Positions 48,201-57,560 of a stretch of DNA of 64,000 bases are shown here, piece by piece. The position numbers and the translations under genes are program-made. The notes below the pieces were generated by a model. The model made no database searches. It saw nothing but the letters and a program-made list of their open reading frames with translations, and had not been told where the DNA came from. The first letter of the stretch is position 1. Every line of letters starts with the position of its first letter. Origin of the DNA: Hondaea fermentalgiana (taxonomy: Eukaryota; Sar; Bigyra; Thraustochytrida; Thraustochytriidae); the NCBI GenBank assembly GCA_014084085.1, contig NPFB01000040.1, positions 365,699-429,698 on the forward strand, given 5' to 3'.

Positions 48201-51200
48201 TCTCACGAGGCACAGGAAAAGACTCGGTATGCACTGTCCGTCAGATTCGTGTTCATTACTTTATGGCTAGCAGAGTTGGCCTGCAACAGCTCTTCATGCA
48301 ACCGCTGGTGGTAAAGCTTTCGAGGCACGAGGGTGTTGATAAGGAAGAAATGCCTCAGTCCATCGAATATCATGGCGAGCTCTTTTTGACGCGCTTTCTC
48401 GCCTCGTTCGCAAGACACAGCCTCGTCAACTTTGACCTGCGCTTGCATCCTTCTTCAGAAGCGGCAAGCGGCCATGGAGAGGCGCCACTCCTTCGCTGTG
48501 CGATTGGAATCATTCGAGATGGTCTTCATCTCACCGAGCTCGACCCGGGCATGCCCCTTGCAGTCGACGGAGCTGTTTTGCATCTGCCGCCCAACTATTT
48601 TGACGTCCGCCCTCTGCCGGAATCATGGATTTCGAGCATCGTGGCAGGCCAGCAGCAATTGGCGTCAAAAAGTGATGACGATGGCGACAAAAGTATGGCC
48701 CAAGGCACCGGAAACGGCCAAGCAAGCGATGGTCCTCCTGGCACTCTCCCCAGCACGGATGTATCTGAAACAAGACCTTCACAACGATGGCGAGCGCATG
48801 CAGCACGGAGACCCTTCCATCAGGGAAGAGAAACGGAGAGTCTTCATGGACAGGCCCCCATTTTGAAAGAAACTTCGCAGGTGATTCAGGAGGTGGTCGC
48901 CATGGGCCATGCAGGCGCGGGGGCTTCTGTGGTCCTCGATTCCGCGGAAGCATGGGAGCAGGCCGCGGCGTTCTTCGAAGACGTCCAAGAAGCCTGTGAG
49001 GGTCTTCCCGTGTCTCGCGCTACTTTGATTGCAGAAGCAATGAAGCGCGCCAAGAACCAGAACCACGCAAACCAGAATTTGCGTGACGATGCACAGGGAA
49101 CCAGCGAGACAGAAACATCAACGACATCTTTACTTGCCCAATCTGCAGGCGCGGCAGATGCAGGAGAGGACGAGCTCGACTGGGCGACAATCGTGGCAAT
49201 GCTGCAGGATCCTCGTATGAAGACCTTTGCCGACGACATGCAAGATGGTAATCTGAGCAGGATTGCGCGCCGGCGCGCGTCAGAGTGCATGGTTTTCACC
49301 AAGGATACCTTTTTGCTCTACCTGCAGCACAGAGCCAAGGAGCTCGCCCTGCAGACCAGCTCCTTGGTGCCTCATGAAGACGGCGTCGAAGTCCAGGCGA
49401 CGGAGAAGACAAGTGAGTGTGATAATGCATCAGCGGCCAAGGCTTGGTCGCTTGGGTTGTTCTCGCGCCGTGTGAAGAAAGACGCAGTAGTGCGACGGTA
49501 CCTCCGCTTCCGAGCGTACGCGCGTATTTGGGCGTGCATTGACATTGACCAGAATGGGCGTCTCGATGCTGCGGAGCTCCGAGCGTACGTGCGACAGCGT
49601 CAGACTCTGGAAGATCCGCGCGCCATCTACAGCAAAACTTTTGCAGACTGGTCTTTGCGCGAAATGCACGCGCATCTCTGCATGTGGTTAGGTGCCTCTG
49701 CACGAGCGAATGAAAAGTTTGAGCGATACGACGTTGATGCATCGGGGCTCATTTCCTGGGAAGAGTTCGTCAACATGGCTGACCGCGCGTTTCGCGACGA
49801 GGCGCTCGACGAAATCTCCTTTTCGGTAAGTCAGGGATACGGGGAATGCCCCAGACACGGCAAGACCAGAGTGTACAGTATTGATTTGTCTTGTGTAGCC
49901 TGCGAAATTGCCAAGCACGATCCCAGCCGCGCGTGGGACCAGGACCTCTTGACGAACCTTAATCCAGAGATCCTGAGCAAAGTGAAAACGGCCGCTGGAC
50001 GAATGCTTCGAAGGCTGAGTTATGGGGTCCACGACGACGTAAATCCTTTACTGTCTCGCGAGCAAGAGCCATCGCAAAGCTCCAGAAGCGTTTTGGACAT
50101 GCTTTCGCCAAGCATGCATACTGTCTCCGATGCTCCAGGCAGTGGAGCCTTGCATTCTCGCCCACCATCGCGCCGACGAACGGCAGAACGCAAGCGAGCA
50201 GGCCTTACCAACGTGGAAGAAGAAGATGACGATAGCGACGTCGATGATTGGGATGAGTCTCGAGAGGACAGAACCGAAAAGGGCACATCAAAAGAAGGGA
50301 TTGCGAAGAAATTGCAGAAACGGGCATCCAAGGATGGACGGAGGCATAGCAGAAAGGTGCCCACTGAAGGTACATCAGGCGAGGACTTGACACGTGCTAC
50401 GTCGAGGCCCCGGCTACAGCTGGAGTCGGTTCCCTCCTTCAAGTCATCGCTTGGTTCCAACTCCAAACGACGAATGACAAAAACACCAAAGCGCAAGAAA
50501 ACGCTTAACAAGACCGGGCAACGACAGAGTGTGAAAGTCAGTGCACTTGCTCCGCTTCGTAAATCGGGGCCATCGGTCGCGAGGCAGCGCCCGCTGGACC
50601 GCAATGGGGATTCGCAAATTGAACGGTTGAGTCACCATCATACCGTAAATACGAGACAAAAGAGGAAAACGTGTGCTCAGCGCAGCACGATAAACGCCAA
50701 TCTCTCGTTCCTCGACGCGCTATCTACAGAGGTAGCCAACTTTCGCGACGCAGGCAGTAATGAAAGCTACGTGTGTACGACGCCAAGTAATTGCAGCAAG
50801 CGGGGCGGAACGAAGCGAAAGACTTTGCGTCCCTCACGCTCTGCATCTCAGTTAATGTCAGCTCGGCCAATGCGTTCGAGCCCGAGTCAGCCAGGCGAGA
50901 ACGAAGCCAGCGAGGCGAAGTCCCTTCGATCTCAGCAGGCTGCAGAGCGCAAGCAATCATTGGCCCTGCTTCACGATGCCGAGGTGGAGACCTTGCTGGT
51001 GTATGCAAAATTTGGAAATGTTTATCAAGCTCGCCGTCTTCTTGCACAAGGCAAGGTGAAACCTTCGACGCAACTTCATGGACGCCTGCCACTACACGAG
51101 GCGGCAGCCGCTGGCCAGCGTGAGATGGCCGAGTTGCTTTTAGCATCTGGTGCCAATGCAAATGCCACAGATGCAGAGGGACTCACTGCGGCGCAGGTGG

Positions 51201-51253
51201 CTGCCCAAGCTGGCCATAGAGACTTTGCTGCATGGTTGTCATCTAGAACTTGA
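45263..51253 (+). CDS. Large EF-hand and ankyrin protein with zinc-binding motifs
   Basis: 1996 residues if the ATG at 45263 is used; 45377 (MASPRDDEE) is an alternative start giving 1958. The first ~220 residues are extremely Asp/Glu/Ser/Asn-rich. A globular region at about 270-640 has no recognised family (VLHVRMPDTAVFGRQGRRVLLRF; LQCDLMRSKSDEWILTNVRGFEL). A CxxC pair (CAMCSRPILPDEKVPC) suggests one zinc site, with a second cluster downstream (RHGKTRVYSIDLSCVACEI). A canonical EF-hand pair follows: loop 1 from D1427 (DIDQNGRLDAAE) and loop 2 from D1490 (DVDASGLISWEE), both with Ca ligands at 1,3,5,12. A basic Ser/Lys-rich region precedes three ankyrin-type units in the last ~95 residues (GRLPLHEAAAAGQREMAELL). 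It probably acts as a calcium-responsive scaffold. One exon, no frameshift seen. Confidence 0.75.
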   Translation: MQREQVVGKSEQISLRALGAGGGGGGLQAGARNAWARAMASPRDDEECFAIPSGASFCGPGKTDIAQHQHQAFRGPESQQASPYNTNSYVDRDESSKDCEEDDFVSESDLATATCKGEAVVDADDDDGNVDKHHYHDGNDDDSQAFAEDSNYDDDSDDNDDVNNGRRRDDQLGTEKVASSDSEENDSDVNEHGQNDRPTRPETAFFTALSDDESSDELDENALFSRHNEELKLQAKGEAPTRPVVREVGPSRIHAERSYYDGLPFGPGPGMLFHLQPLSSKPKSSLTRKHASGAGVQNGLRRHRRDGVLHVRMPDTAVFGRQGRRVLLRFSSKAQGMVASSLEADAWEETLCKKWLAEARPVGVEHEPIVAVLKFPSWLHVEGSETRLVNAATLLGRLEQRPNICVVQRFVNPKGAKPSVYRATWRRDKLPIVVNITASRTFREASRDAHARQDADVLRHDHGQSTQNSKNQNEDSSDERLVTVPQAQHFFEERLLSEWFCPGSADTDKTTIFKVANVAVSQVHEALTRIARHLEASIGREYGLRKFAFEQLQCDLMRSKSDEWILTNVRGFELTPEAYREAHQVELEIRHRREAQGDYYDSEDEEVHNKQRRQYVRRQHGYERNGARSLRANGTRRLCAMCSRPILPDEKVPCRPRDTNQVSAATSSAVEQFPTVSEATSAEGSNEISTSEQKRKKPDNPKQKKPGEPAAKTNFEMTSVLARVLRTQLMLRGRRVVAFDNCLFARNESRFENGILVPGSSAAVGNSFQVCKLCHALWEANETLVHTGKEIGASWLPQNIRAQKNHGNQVRSPTRAETPAKASRTKVNARKKKANVKVPTNPSTRALLERVASSGQDARARADSERNAGQTEVYDGDSQPKIIIPGAPSYGAKPGSRAGYIFCGSEEDMYRPKTESLKMTSTTAGVAAAKDARETKLNPAHARLQFRLAIFLRDIVGLPGEKLDLQYRFHPWAGTVSIPVSRGTGKDSVCTVRQIRVHYFMASRVGLQQLFMQPLVVKLSRHEGVDKEEMPQSIEYHGELFLTRFLASFARHSLVNFDLRLHPSSEAASGHGEAPLLRCAIGIIRDGLHLTELDPGMPLAVDGAVLHLPPNYFDVRPLPESWISSIVAGQQQLASKSDDDGDKSMAQGTGNGQASDGPPGTLPSTDVSETRPSQRWRAHAARRPFHQGRETESLHGQAPILKETSQVIQEVVAMGHAGAGASVVLDSAEAWEQAAAFFEDVQEACEGLPVSRATLIAEAMKRAKNQNHANQNLRDDAQGTSETETSTTSLLAQSAGAADAGEDELDWATIVAMLQDPRMKTFADDMQDGNLSRIARRRASECMVFTKDTFLLYLQHRAKELALQTSSLVPHEDGVEVQATEKTSECDNASAAKAWSLGLFSRRVKKDAVVRRYLRFRAYARIWACIDIDQNGRLDAAELRAYVRQRQTLEDPRAIYSKTFADWSLREMHAHLCMWLGASARANEKFERYDVDASGLISWEEFVNMADRAFRDEALDEISFSVSQGYGECPRHGKTRVYSIDLSCVACEIAKHDPSRAWDQDLLTNLNPEILSKVKTAAGRMLRRLSYGVHDDVNPLLSREQEPSQSSRSVLDMLSPSMHTVSDAPGSGALHSRPPSRRRTAERKRAGLTNVEEEDDDSDVDDWDESREDRTEKGTSKEGIAKKLQKRASKDGRRHSRKVPTEGTSGEDLTRATSRPRLQLESVPSFKSSLGSNSKRRMTKTPKRKKTLNKTGQRQSVKVSALAPLRKSGPSVARQRPLDRNGDSQIERLSHHHTVNTRQKRKTCAQRSTINANLSFLDALSTEVANFRDAGSNESYVCTTPSNCSKRGGTKRKTLRPSRSASQLMSARPMRSSPSQPGENEASEAKSLRSQQAAERKQSLALLHDAEVETLLVYAKFGNVYQARRLLAQGKVKPSTQLHGRLPLHEAAAAGQREMAELLLASGANANATDAEGLTAAQVAAQAGHRDFAAWLSSRT

Positions 51254-51669
51254 ACGAGACGCTAGCAACTGTCAGGTCAGAAATGAAGCTAGGCTGACAT
51301 TGAGACGAATTTTAAATTTATGAGCCTACTGCCAAGGTAAATGAAGAATGCGATACCGTTGTCTCGACTGGCTGACTCAAGAATTCGCACTCTCTTTTGT
51401 CGAGATTCTCCAACAAGCAGCTGAGCGCACAAAATTGGTCTGGGTTAGGATAATAGACACGTCTCTTTTTATCGAGCGAGAGGTTCTGTAGAATGAAGCC
51501 GAATCTTCGAGGCCAAGAATTTTCAAGGTTCAGACCTTCGACTCGACGCAACTGATGGATATAGTCTAACTAGCTACGGTGAGAAGTCGATAGAAACGGT
51601 CGCAGACCGTGACCGGCACAGTGCAACCGCTTTCTAGAGAGGTTGGGAGCGAACGAGCGAGCGGGCATC
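51254..51669. other. Convergent 3' spacer
   Basis: 416 bases between the EF-hand/ankyrin gene and the minus-strand membrane protein. AT-rich for this window, with short A/T runs and no repeats of note. No gene is seen. Confidence 0.55.
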
Positions 51670-52889
51670 TTACGCACCCTTCTTGTGCAGAGACGCAACA
51701 TCGACCATGGAGATGTGGCCCTCGTTGCCATAGAGGCCGTGGAGCCAGTCGAGCGTCAGGGTCGCGAGAGTGGGCTTGCCATCGCTGCCACGCGCGCCAG
51801 GCTGGAAGAACTCGTTGGCGTAGTAAAAGAAGGCTGCCGTGCAGACGGCGTGGACGGACATGTGGAAGAGAGTCGCGGCACCAGAGCGGCCAAGAGCGTA
51901 CTCGCCGGCGCGGTACATGGCCCAGGCGTCGAGAATGAGCACGACGACGGAAACCCAGAACATGGTAATGAGGGAGGCGCCCATCTGGATGCCGTCCATG
52001 TAGGGATCGTCAGAGCCAAGGCCAACAAGAGTGTCGACGATGGGGGACTTGGGGTTCGGGGTGACGCCGTCCCAGGCCCAGCCAAAGAGAAAGAGGTACG
52101 GCCAGCACATGGTGTAGGTCTCAAAGAAGAGGGCAGCAAAGAAGATCCAGCGAAGGATGAGCGGGGCCTTGTTGACGCCGCGCTCTTTGGTCTGGAAGGC
52201 CAGGTAGAAGACGAGGATGAGACCAGAGATGACGATGGTGAAGTGAAGAATGGCCTCGCTGTGCTGAAAGTTGGTCACCATGCGGCCCACCCATTTCTTC
52301 TGCTCCGGGGTCGGCTTGTCCGTGTCAAACCAGATACCCGAGAAGAGGGTCATGGTCGCATCGGCGCAGAGGCGCGCGTCACCACCCTGTGTATATCATC
52401 AAGCATATCGATGCATTGCACTCGTGTCAGTAAGTCAATTCTTGCGCAATGGATTTTTAGCCCAAACGCTTCACGTACAAAAAGGTTGGCAAAGAAGGCG
52501 CACTCCTTTTCCATGTTCAGACGCCCTATAGGTTTAAAATGTGTAGCAAACGGATATTGTTCGTCAGTATGTTATGTCAGTGTTAGTGTCGTGTGAGTCA
52601 CGCGTGGGGAGAGCGGCGCAAGGTGAAGGAGGCAAACGTACAGAGCTCACCGGTCTCCCAGGTCTCGGAGAGCTGGCGCTGCAGCTGCGCATCGATAATT
52701 GACGAGGAAAGGCGACAGAAACGGTTAGCGTTGGAGCTTCAAGCTTTCTCTTTTGACTTTGCGCAAATTTGAACGTACGAAGAGCACGATGAAGTACATG
52801 TGGTGCACAATGGACTCCCAGGCCCACCAGATGACGGCATTGGTGTGCCAGTCAAGGTCCGGGTTGTAAAAGAGGCGGTCGAGGCCCAT
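51670..52889 (-). CDS. Unknown multi-pass membrane protein, four exons
   Basis: Reconstructed by splicing on minus: exons 52889-52779, 52684-52651, 52525-52479 and 52386-51670, giving 302 residues. The introns are 94, 125 and 92 bases with GTACGT, GTGAGC and GTACGT donors and GCAG, CTATAG and ACACAG acceptors, with phases consistent throughout. The product starts MGLDRLFYNP and has five or six hydrophobic spans: WESIVHHMYFIVLF, ILHFTIVISGLILVFYLAF, LILRWIFFAALFFETYTMCW, MGASLITMFWVSVVVLILDA, and AATLFHMSVHAVCTAAFFYY. Unusually Trp/Phe/His-rich. No family was recognised. The 34-base second exon could start 6 bases later without changing frame. Confidence 0.72.
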
Positions 52890-53949
52890 GGTTGCCAAAA
52901 GCTTTGTTTTCTGCGGTATGTCAGACGTCCACGGAAAAGCAGGAGTCCGTACCCAAGACGGTTGTCAGTTAGTTAGCTAGCTGGTCGGTCGAGCCGAACA
53001 ATCATTCGCTCATCGCCCAAGACGCTCTCGCGACGTGGCGGGCCGCCCCGTCCGGCCGGCCGGCCAGGCAGCCAGGGCCAAGTCACCCAGTCAAGCCAGC
53101 GAGCAGGTGCACAAGCGTCTGCTTGTGTCTACCGTGCGCCAACCGCTGTTTCTGCTGCACTACAATCTCTCTCATCGCGCATGCATTCCGCGCGAGCCTT
53201 CGAGGTCGGGCTCCCGGGCGCTGGCTGCCGCATAGCGAGCGGGCGTGCAGCCCGACCACGGGGGCAGCTGCGCATGGCAACGCCAGCGCGCCCGGAGAAG
53301 CGCCAGCACGGCGTACGTACCGAGCGGGGAGGTTAGGTTACCTGCGGTCGATCGATAGGTGTCTGTTGCGGCCTTCGGGTGCGTTGTTTGCTCCGTCTTG
53401 CCAGCCTGTTCTTCCAGGACCAGTGTGCGCCCTCGGCGCGCCTCTGGGAGGGGCCGCGCGCTTTCACTCGGGGCCGATGACCCCACACTCGCATTAAGAT
53501 GGGGGCGTCAGGAGGGCGGCGCGCGCTATTGGCGCCAAGCTGCGGGGTGTCTATTGCAGGGAGAACCGTAGTTTTTGAAGCAGTGGAGAGGCCCACCGCA
53601 GTAGTAGCAGCAGCAGCAGCAGCTACCCGCTTGATGGTTCGCGCAATCCCCTTTTCTTTGTTGCGAGCTAGGACGGTATGGTATGGGCAACTCGAAGGAA
53701 AACACATACGCACACCGTGATACCGGACCGCGGCGAGCTCGCTCCGCCCGCCAGTGACAAGCTAATCCCCCAAGGTAGGTCCTTTGGCGGAGTTCCGGGG
53801 ACCCTTCTGAAATGGAGGCGTCACGAATCGTCACACCAAAGTAAGTACACACACTAGCTATCTTTAAAGTTCTATATCAACTTGAAGGGACCCCGACGGG
53901 CGAATAAGGTTCGTGACAGTCGGTCTCATGACGCGACGCGGTCGGTCGG
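52890..53949. other. 1.1 kb intergenic region
   Basis: Between two minus-strand genes: the 5' region of the membrane protein gene and the 3' region of the FolD-like gene. Contains CCGG/GGCC runs at about 53045-53070 and a CAG tract at about 53603-53622. No gene was recognised. Confidence 0.5.
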
Positions 53950-54852
53950 TCATGCGGACGAAGTCTTGCGGAGCTCAAGGATGGCCTGAGCGAGATTGTC
54001 GCACATGACAGCGGAGCGGACGCGGCCAATGCCGTGAGCGAGGGAAGAGTAGGCCTTGATGTGGCCGCAGGAATTCAAGTCCACATCGCCACCGACAAAC
54101 TTTCCATCGGCAACGTTCATGCCGAGGTCGAGGAGAATCGCCCCTGGCTTGAGCATGTCCCCGGAAATGGTATGATGACCAAGATTAGCACTTGAGACGA
54201 CCACGTCAGCCGACCGCGTGTACGCGGCAAAGTTGGCCATGTGAGGGTGGCACACCGTCACGGTGGCACCTTCGCCATGGAGAATGGAGACCATGGGCTT
54301 GACAAGGACATCGGAGTTGCCAACGACGAGAACCTCGACTCCAGCCAAACTGTCGGTGCCCTCGAAGTCGAGGAGACCCTGGCGCAACACCTCAACGGAG
54401 GCCTTGGCCGTGCAAGGCCAAAGAATTGCGCCTTGGAGCTTGCTGCCGTAGACGACGCGCCCAATCGAGTTGGGGTGCATGCCCTCGATGTCCTTGAGCG
54501 GATGTACTGCTTGCTGCAAGAGGTTGATGGAGAGCTGCTCTGGAACGGGTCGCACCACCAAAACACCGGCCACGGACGGGTCGTTGTTGAGCGCTGCGAC
54601 CGTGGACATGATCTCGTTCGCCGTGGAGTCTGCGTCCATGGTCTTGGTCTCCCAGCTGACGCCGAGCTCCTTGAGCGCGAGCCGCTCCGCGTGCTTGCGC
54701 GCATTGACGTACCACGCCTGCTGCTCGCCGCCCACCTGGACGGCGCACACGCGCTTGCCGGTCGCCAGGCCCGCGTTGGCGCCGCTCAGCCGGCTGCGCG
54801 CCTGCGCGGCCAGCCGCTGCGCCACGGCGGCGCACTCGATCTTGCGCAGCAT
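53950..54852 (-). CDS. FolD/MTHFD-type methylenetetrahydrofolate dehydrogenase-like protein with altered active site
   Basis: 300 residues. The fold-family landmarks are present: VGGEQQAWYVNARK (substrate loop), HPLKDIEGMHPNSIGR (the conserved KDVDG aspartate, D121), WPCTAKASVEVLR, a Rossmann GxSxxVxKP-type motif (VVGNSDVLVKPMVSILHG), TVCHPH, ADVVVSSANLG and GGDVDLNS. Three hallmarks differ. The catalytic Lys four residues after Tyr (Y48) is Arg (R52, with K53 following). The Gln of VQLPLP is Val (V100 in VVRPVP). The C-terminal PVPGGVGPMT segment is replaced by AHGIGRVRSAV. It is therefore a family member by fold, but bifunctional dehydrogenase/cyclohydrolase activity is doubtful. No mitochondrial leader is obvious. 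Intronless. Confidence 0.75.
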   Translation of the reverse strand: MLRKIECAAVAQRLAAQARSRLSGANAGLATGKRVCAVQVGGEQQAWYVNARKHAERLALKELGVSWETKTMDADSTANEIMSTVAALNNDPSVAGVLVVRPVPEQLSINLLQQAVHPLKDIEGMHPNSIGRVVYGSKLQGAILWPCTAKASVEVLRQGLLDFEGTDSLAGVEVLVVGNSDVLVKPMVSILHGEGATVTVCHPHMANFAAYTRSADVVVSSANLGHHTISGDMLKPGAILLDLGMNVADGKFVGGDVDLNSCGHIKAYSSLAHGIGRVRSAVMCDNLAQAILELRKTSSA

Positions 54853-55517
54853 CCTGTCCTCCGCGCCTCGCGCCTCGCCTCCTCGCCCCGCGCCCGCGCT
54901 CGCGCACGCTGCTCCCTCGGACGCGCCCGAGCGACCGAATCAGCCCAGCCAGATCGCCCAATCCGTCTCTGCCGCCGCGCTCGACGAAGCCGCGCTCGCG
55001 CGCCGCGGCGCCGTGCTTGGCCCCGCCCGGTCGACTTCAAGCGGCCCTCCGCGCCCGTCAGGCCTGACGCCGCCGCCGCGTCCGGTGCGACAGCGCTCGG
55101 CTTTGGCGGGTCGCCCGAGCGCACCGGACGCGGGGAGACGCGGGGACCTGGCGCAACCCAAATTGGCGCAACGCAGAATGGCGGGGCTGGCGCGTCTCGT
55201 GTCGACGCTGACATGAAGACGAACACGAGGAAAGAGACAGACAAACGGAGACAGACAAGAGACTGATCGCCGCCCATCCCGTGGAGGCGGAGGCGGGGGC
55301 GGAGGACGCGCGCTGCGGCGAGTGGCAGCTGGCGGGGCCCGCGAGGCGAGGCGAGGCGAGGCGAGGCAGGCGACAAAGCTCGGGCGCCAAGCTCAGCTTG
55401 CAGATCGCAGCAGACCAGCCTATGAAAGAGAAAGTGGGACGCGTCTTCACGCACGAAGAGACCGGCAAAGACGAGGCCGACAAGGCCTTGGGGAAATGCT
55501 ATGTATACTTTGCTGGC
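54853..55517. other. Intergenic region between Frizzled-like and FolD-like genes
   Basis: 665 bases, GC-rich, upstream of the FolD-like gene. Holds GCGCGCC runs and a (GGCGA)n array at about 55338-55372. No gene was recognised. Confidence 0.5.
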
Positions 55518-57560
55518 CTAGCAGGGCCGGTCGTCTGCGGCGCCGCGTCGCGCGGCGTGCGTGGGCGAGGTCGCGATGCGCGAGGTCGTGGCGCGCACAG
55601 CGGCTACGCGCACGCTTTGCAGTCCCCGAGGAAAGACGCGGAAGCGCGTTTGCTGCAGGGCTCGCTTGGCAAAGGCGACCCCGAACACGAGCGGGGGAGA
55701 CGCTCTTGCGAGCACAAAGGCCACGAGCAGCGGCGCACGAGGCATGGCCTCGCCCACTCGAGCGCAGAAACGGATGGAGTCTTTCGGGATGAGCGGCAAG
55801 GCAGCATTGGCCAGCTGGGAAACGGTGTTTGCATTGTCCTGAAAGTTTGACGCGGCGCAGGTTTCCCAGTGCGCTAAAATAGTGGCCGGAGTCTCGTCGA
55901 GACTGTCGACATTCCGGTAAAGCTCGAAACTGAGAGCACTCATGACCACACAAACCAACGCAACAAATGCGAAGCGCGAAGTCGCGAGAGAAAGCCGTAG
56001 CAGGGCACGACTTTGAGTGGCTGCACCAGGCCTCTTGACGTGACCCGAGTGGATTGCTTGAATCAGACCTCGAAAGGTCATAAACAGCCATCCATAGGCT
56101 GAGGCGGCCACAATAGCGCTCGCCAAAAGAGGGCCATCGATAAGAAGATGGGCTTGCGCTGGCGTCCGAAGCTGGGGCCCGCAGCTATACCGATACCTAA
56201 GCGCAGAGACGAGAGGTAATATGGAACCGAACATTGGATTCTCCCCTTGCTTGACGCGGTACGCGCTCGAAAGAACGAGCAGCGGATCCACCTGACTTGC
56301 CAAAGTGGCTCCGGCTAATGTCGCGGGTATGACAATGACAAAAACTGTCCTTGACGTCAAGAAAAACAGCGATGGCCGGTATGATTGCACGGTCACAGCA
56401 GCATGAACTTGACAACATAATTTCACCAAGGCAAAAGCCAAACAGCTCACAAAAACTTGGAGAACATGCTCATTGAGGAGCGCTACCTTGCAGAATGGAT
56501 GCCCTCCAAGGCTTTCGAAGCGCGACACTGTGTCATGACCCGCGCATCTAACGTCGTAGCCCAGAAAGAGTGCAATGCTGACATCAAGAACGGCAATCAC
56601 CACCGCCAAACATGCCATGTACATTTCCGTTGCGTCAAGCTGATATCGTGGTTTGCGCGGGATGCGCCGCGCCGCACGGCGTCGTGCAATTCCGGAGGAT
56701 ATTATAAAGACATTGAGCGGCAAGCTCAAGAGACCGGGTACCCAGTGCGCCATCCACAGCATTCTGTCTTGGCGGTCGGTGAGTACGATTTGATCTGGAC
56801 AGGGGAGCTCGCATGCTGCGAAAAAGGAGGCAGGGGAGCCATCGAGATTTGAGCCTTGAACAGCGGCAAAATCTGCAACGGCAGAGTAAGTTCGTGTGCG
56901 ATATGGCCAGGGGCACTGCGCCTCGCTGGACGTATCGTTCGCAGCATGCAAACTCATGCCCGACTCTTCCTCCTGAAAGACATTAGCGCACTCGACAAGA
57001 ATCTCATGAGATATATACGTGTTGCTTGCAGCAAATGCGTCCTCGGTTCGCATTTCAGCAAAGAAAGTATCGAAGAGGAGGCTGTTGGCTTCCAGACTTG
57101 AGTCACAGTGCACGTCGAGCGGGTACTCCGCATTTGCGCAATAGTCTTGCAAAAGTCTGTGGCATGATGATCGACATATCTTGCGAGGTTCCTTTGAAGC
57201 CTTTGCACAAGGCATAAAATTTGCATAGCAGCTGACTGTCTTGAAGGCATTCGCGCACGAAACATCGTCGCCTGCCACTTCGTCTACGCGCGCACGTATT
57301 GCGTCCGATTCGGCTTGTGCATCGGCATCGGCGTTGAGAAACACAAGCGTCTCTTGACCGAGAACATCTGCGCAAAAATGATCTGATGGTAGTGAGTCGC
57401 AGTGCGCATCGAGGTATTCGCGACTTTCTCGCGCCAGACTTGAAGAAGCGAGCCTGGAGGTTTCTCTCGGCGGAGCTGATACCCTGCTACTTTCTGCCAA
57501 GGCGTCGGAGGCCTGTACAACAACAATAATGCCAAGGTACAAAATACCGAGGCGCATCAT
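55518..57560 (-). CDS. Frizzled-like receptor: cysteine-rich domain plus seven membrane spans
   Basis: 680 residues; the first of two adjacent ATGs, at 57560, starts a signal peptide (MMRLGILYLGIIVVVQ). A Cys-rich domain of FZ type follows at about 54-152, with Cys at 54, 63, 102, 111, 118, 129, 133, 141 and 152. The FZ core C-x8-CYxNFMPC-x10-C-x3-C-x7-C is clear (SCYANFMPCAKASK, ICRSSCHRLLQDYC). About 100 residues of further ectodomain with an N-glycosylation site precede seven hydrophobic spans at about 268-290, 312-335, 363-385, 398-420, 474-498, 523-545 and 608-632. A loop cysteine at C357 (HPFC) could bridge to the cysteine pair in the long loop before TM5. Similar Frizzled/Smoothened-like receptors are known from amoebozoans, so no Wnt ligand is implied. 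The C-terminal tail is short and basic, without a KTxxxW motif. Intronless. Confidence 0.8.
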   Translation of the reverse strand: MMRLGILYLGIIVVVQASDALAESSRVSAPPRETSRLASSSLARESREYLDAHCDSLPSDHFCADVLGQETLVFLNADADAQAESDAIRARVDEVAGDDVSCANAFKTVSCYANFMPCAKASKEPRKICRSSCHRLLQDYCANAEYPLDVHCDSSLEANSLLFDTFFAEMRTEDAFAASNTYISHEILVECANVFQEEESGMSLHAANDTSSEAQCPWPYRTRTYSAVADFAAVQGSNLDGSPASFFAACELPCPDQIVLTDRQDRMLWMAHWVPGLLSLPLNVFIISSGIARRRAARRIPRKPRYQLDATEMYMACLAVVIAVLDVSIALFLGYDVRCAGHDTVSRFESLGGHPFCKVALLNEHVLQVFVSCLAFALVKLCCQVHAAVTVQSYRPSLFFLTSRTVFVIVIPATLAGATLASQVDPLLVLSSAYRVKQGENPMFGSILPLVSALRYRYSCGPQLRTPAQAHLLIDGPLLASAIVAASAYGWLFMTFRGLIQAIHSGHVKRPGAATQSRALLRLSLATSRFAFVALVCVVMSALSFELYRNVDSLDETPATILAHWETCAASNFQDNANTVSQLANAALPLIPKDSIRFCARVGEAMPRAPLLVAFVLARASPPLVFGVAFAKRALQQTRFRVFPRGLQSVRVAAVRATTSRIATSPTHAARRGAADDRPC

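Noticed and set aside
54241..55266. 341-codon plus-strand frame
   Set aside because: Antisense of the FolD-like gene running into GC-rich spacer; no family features.
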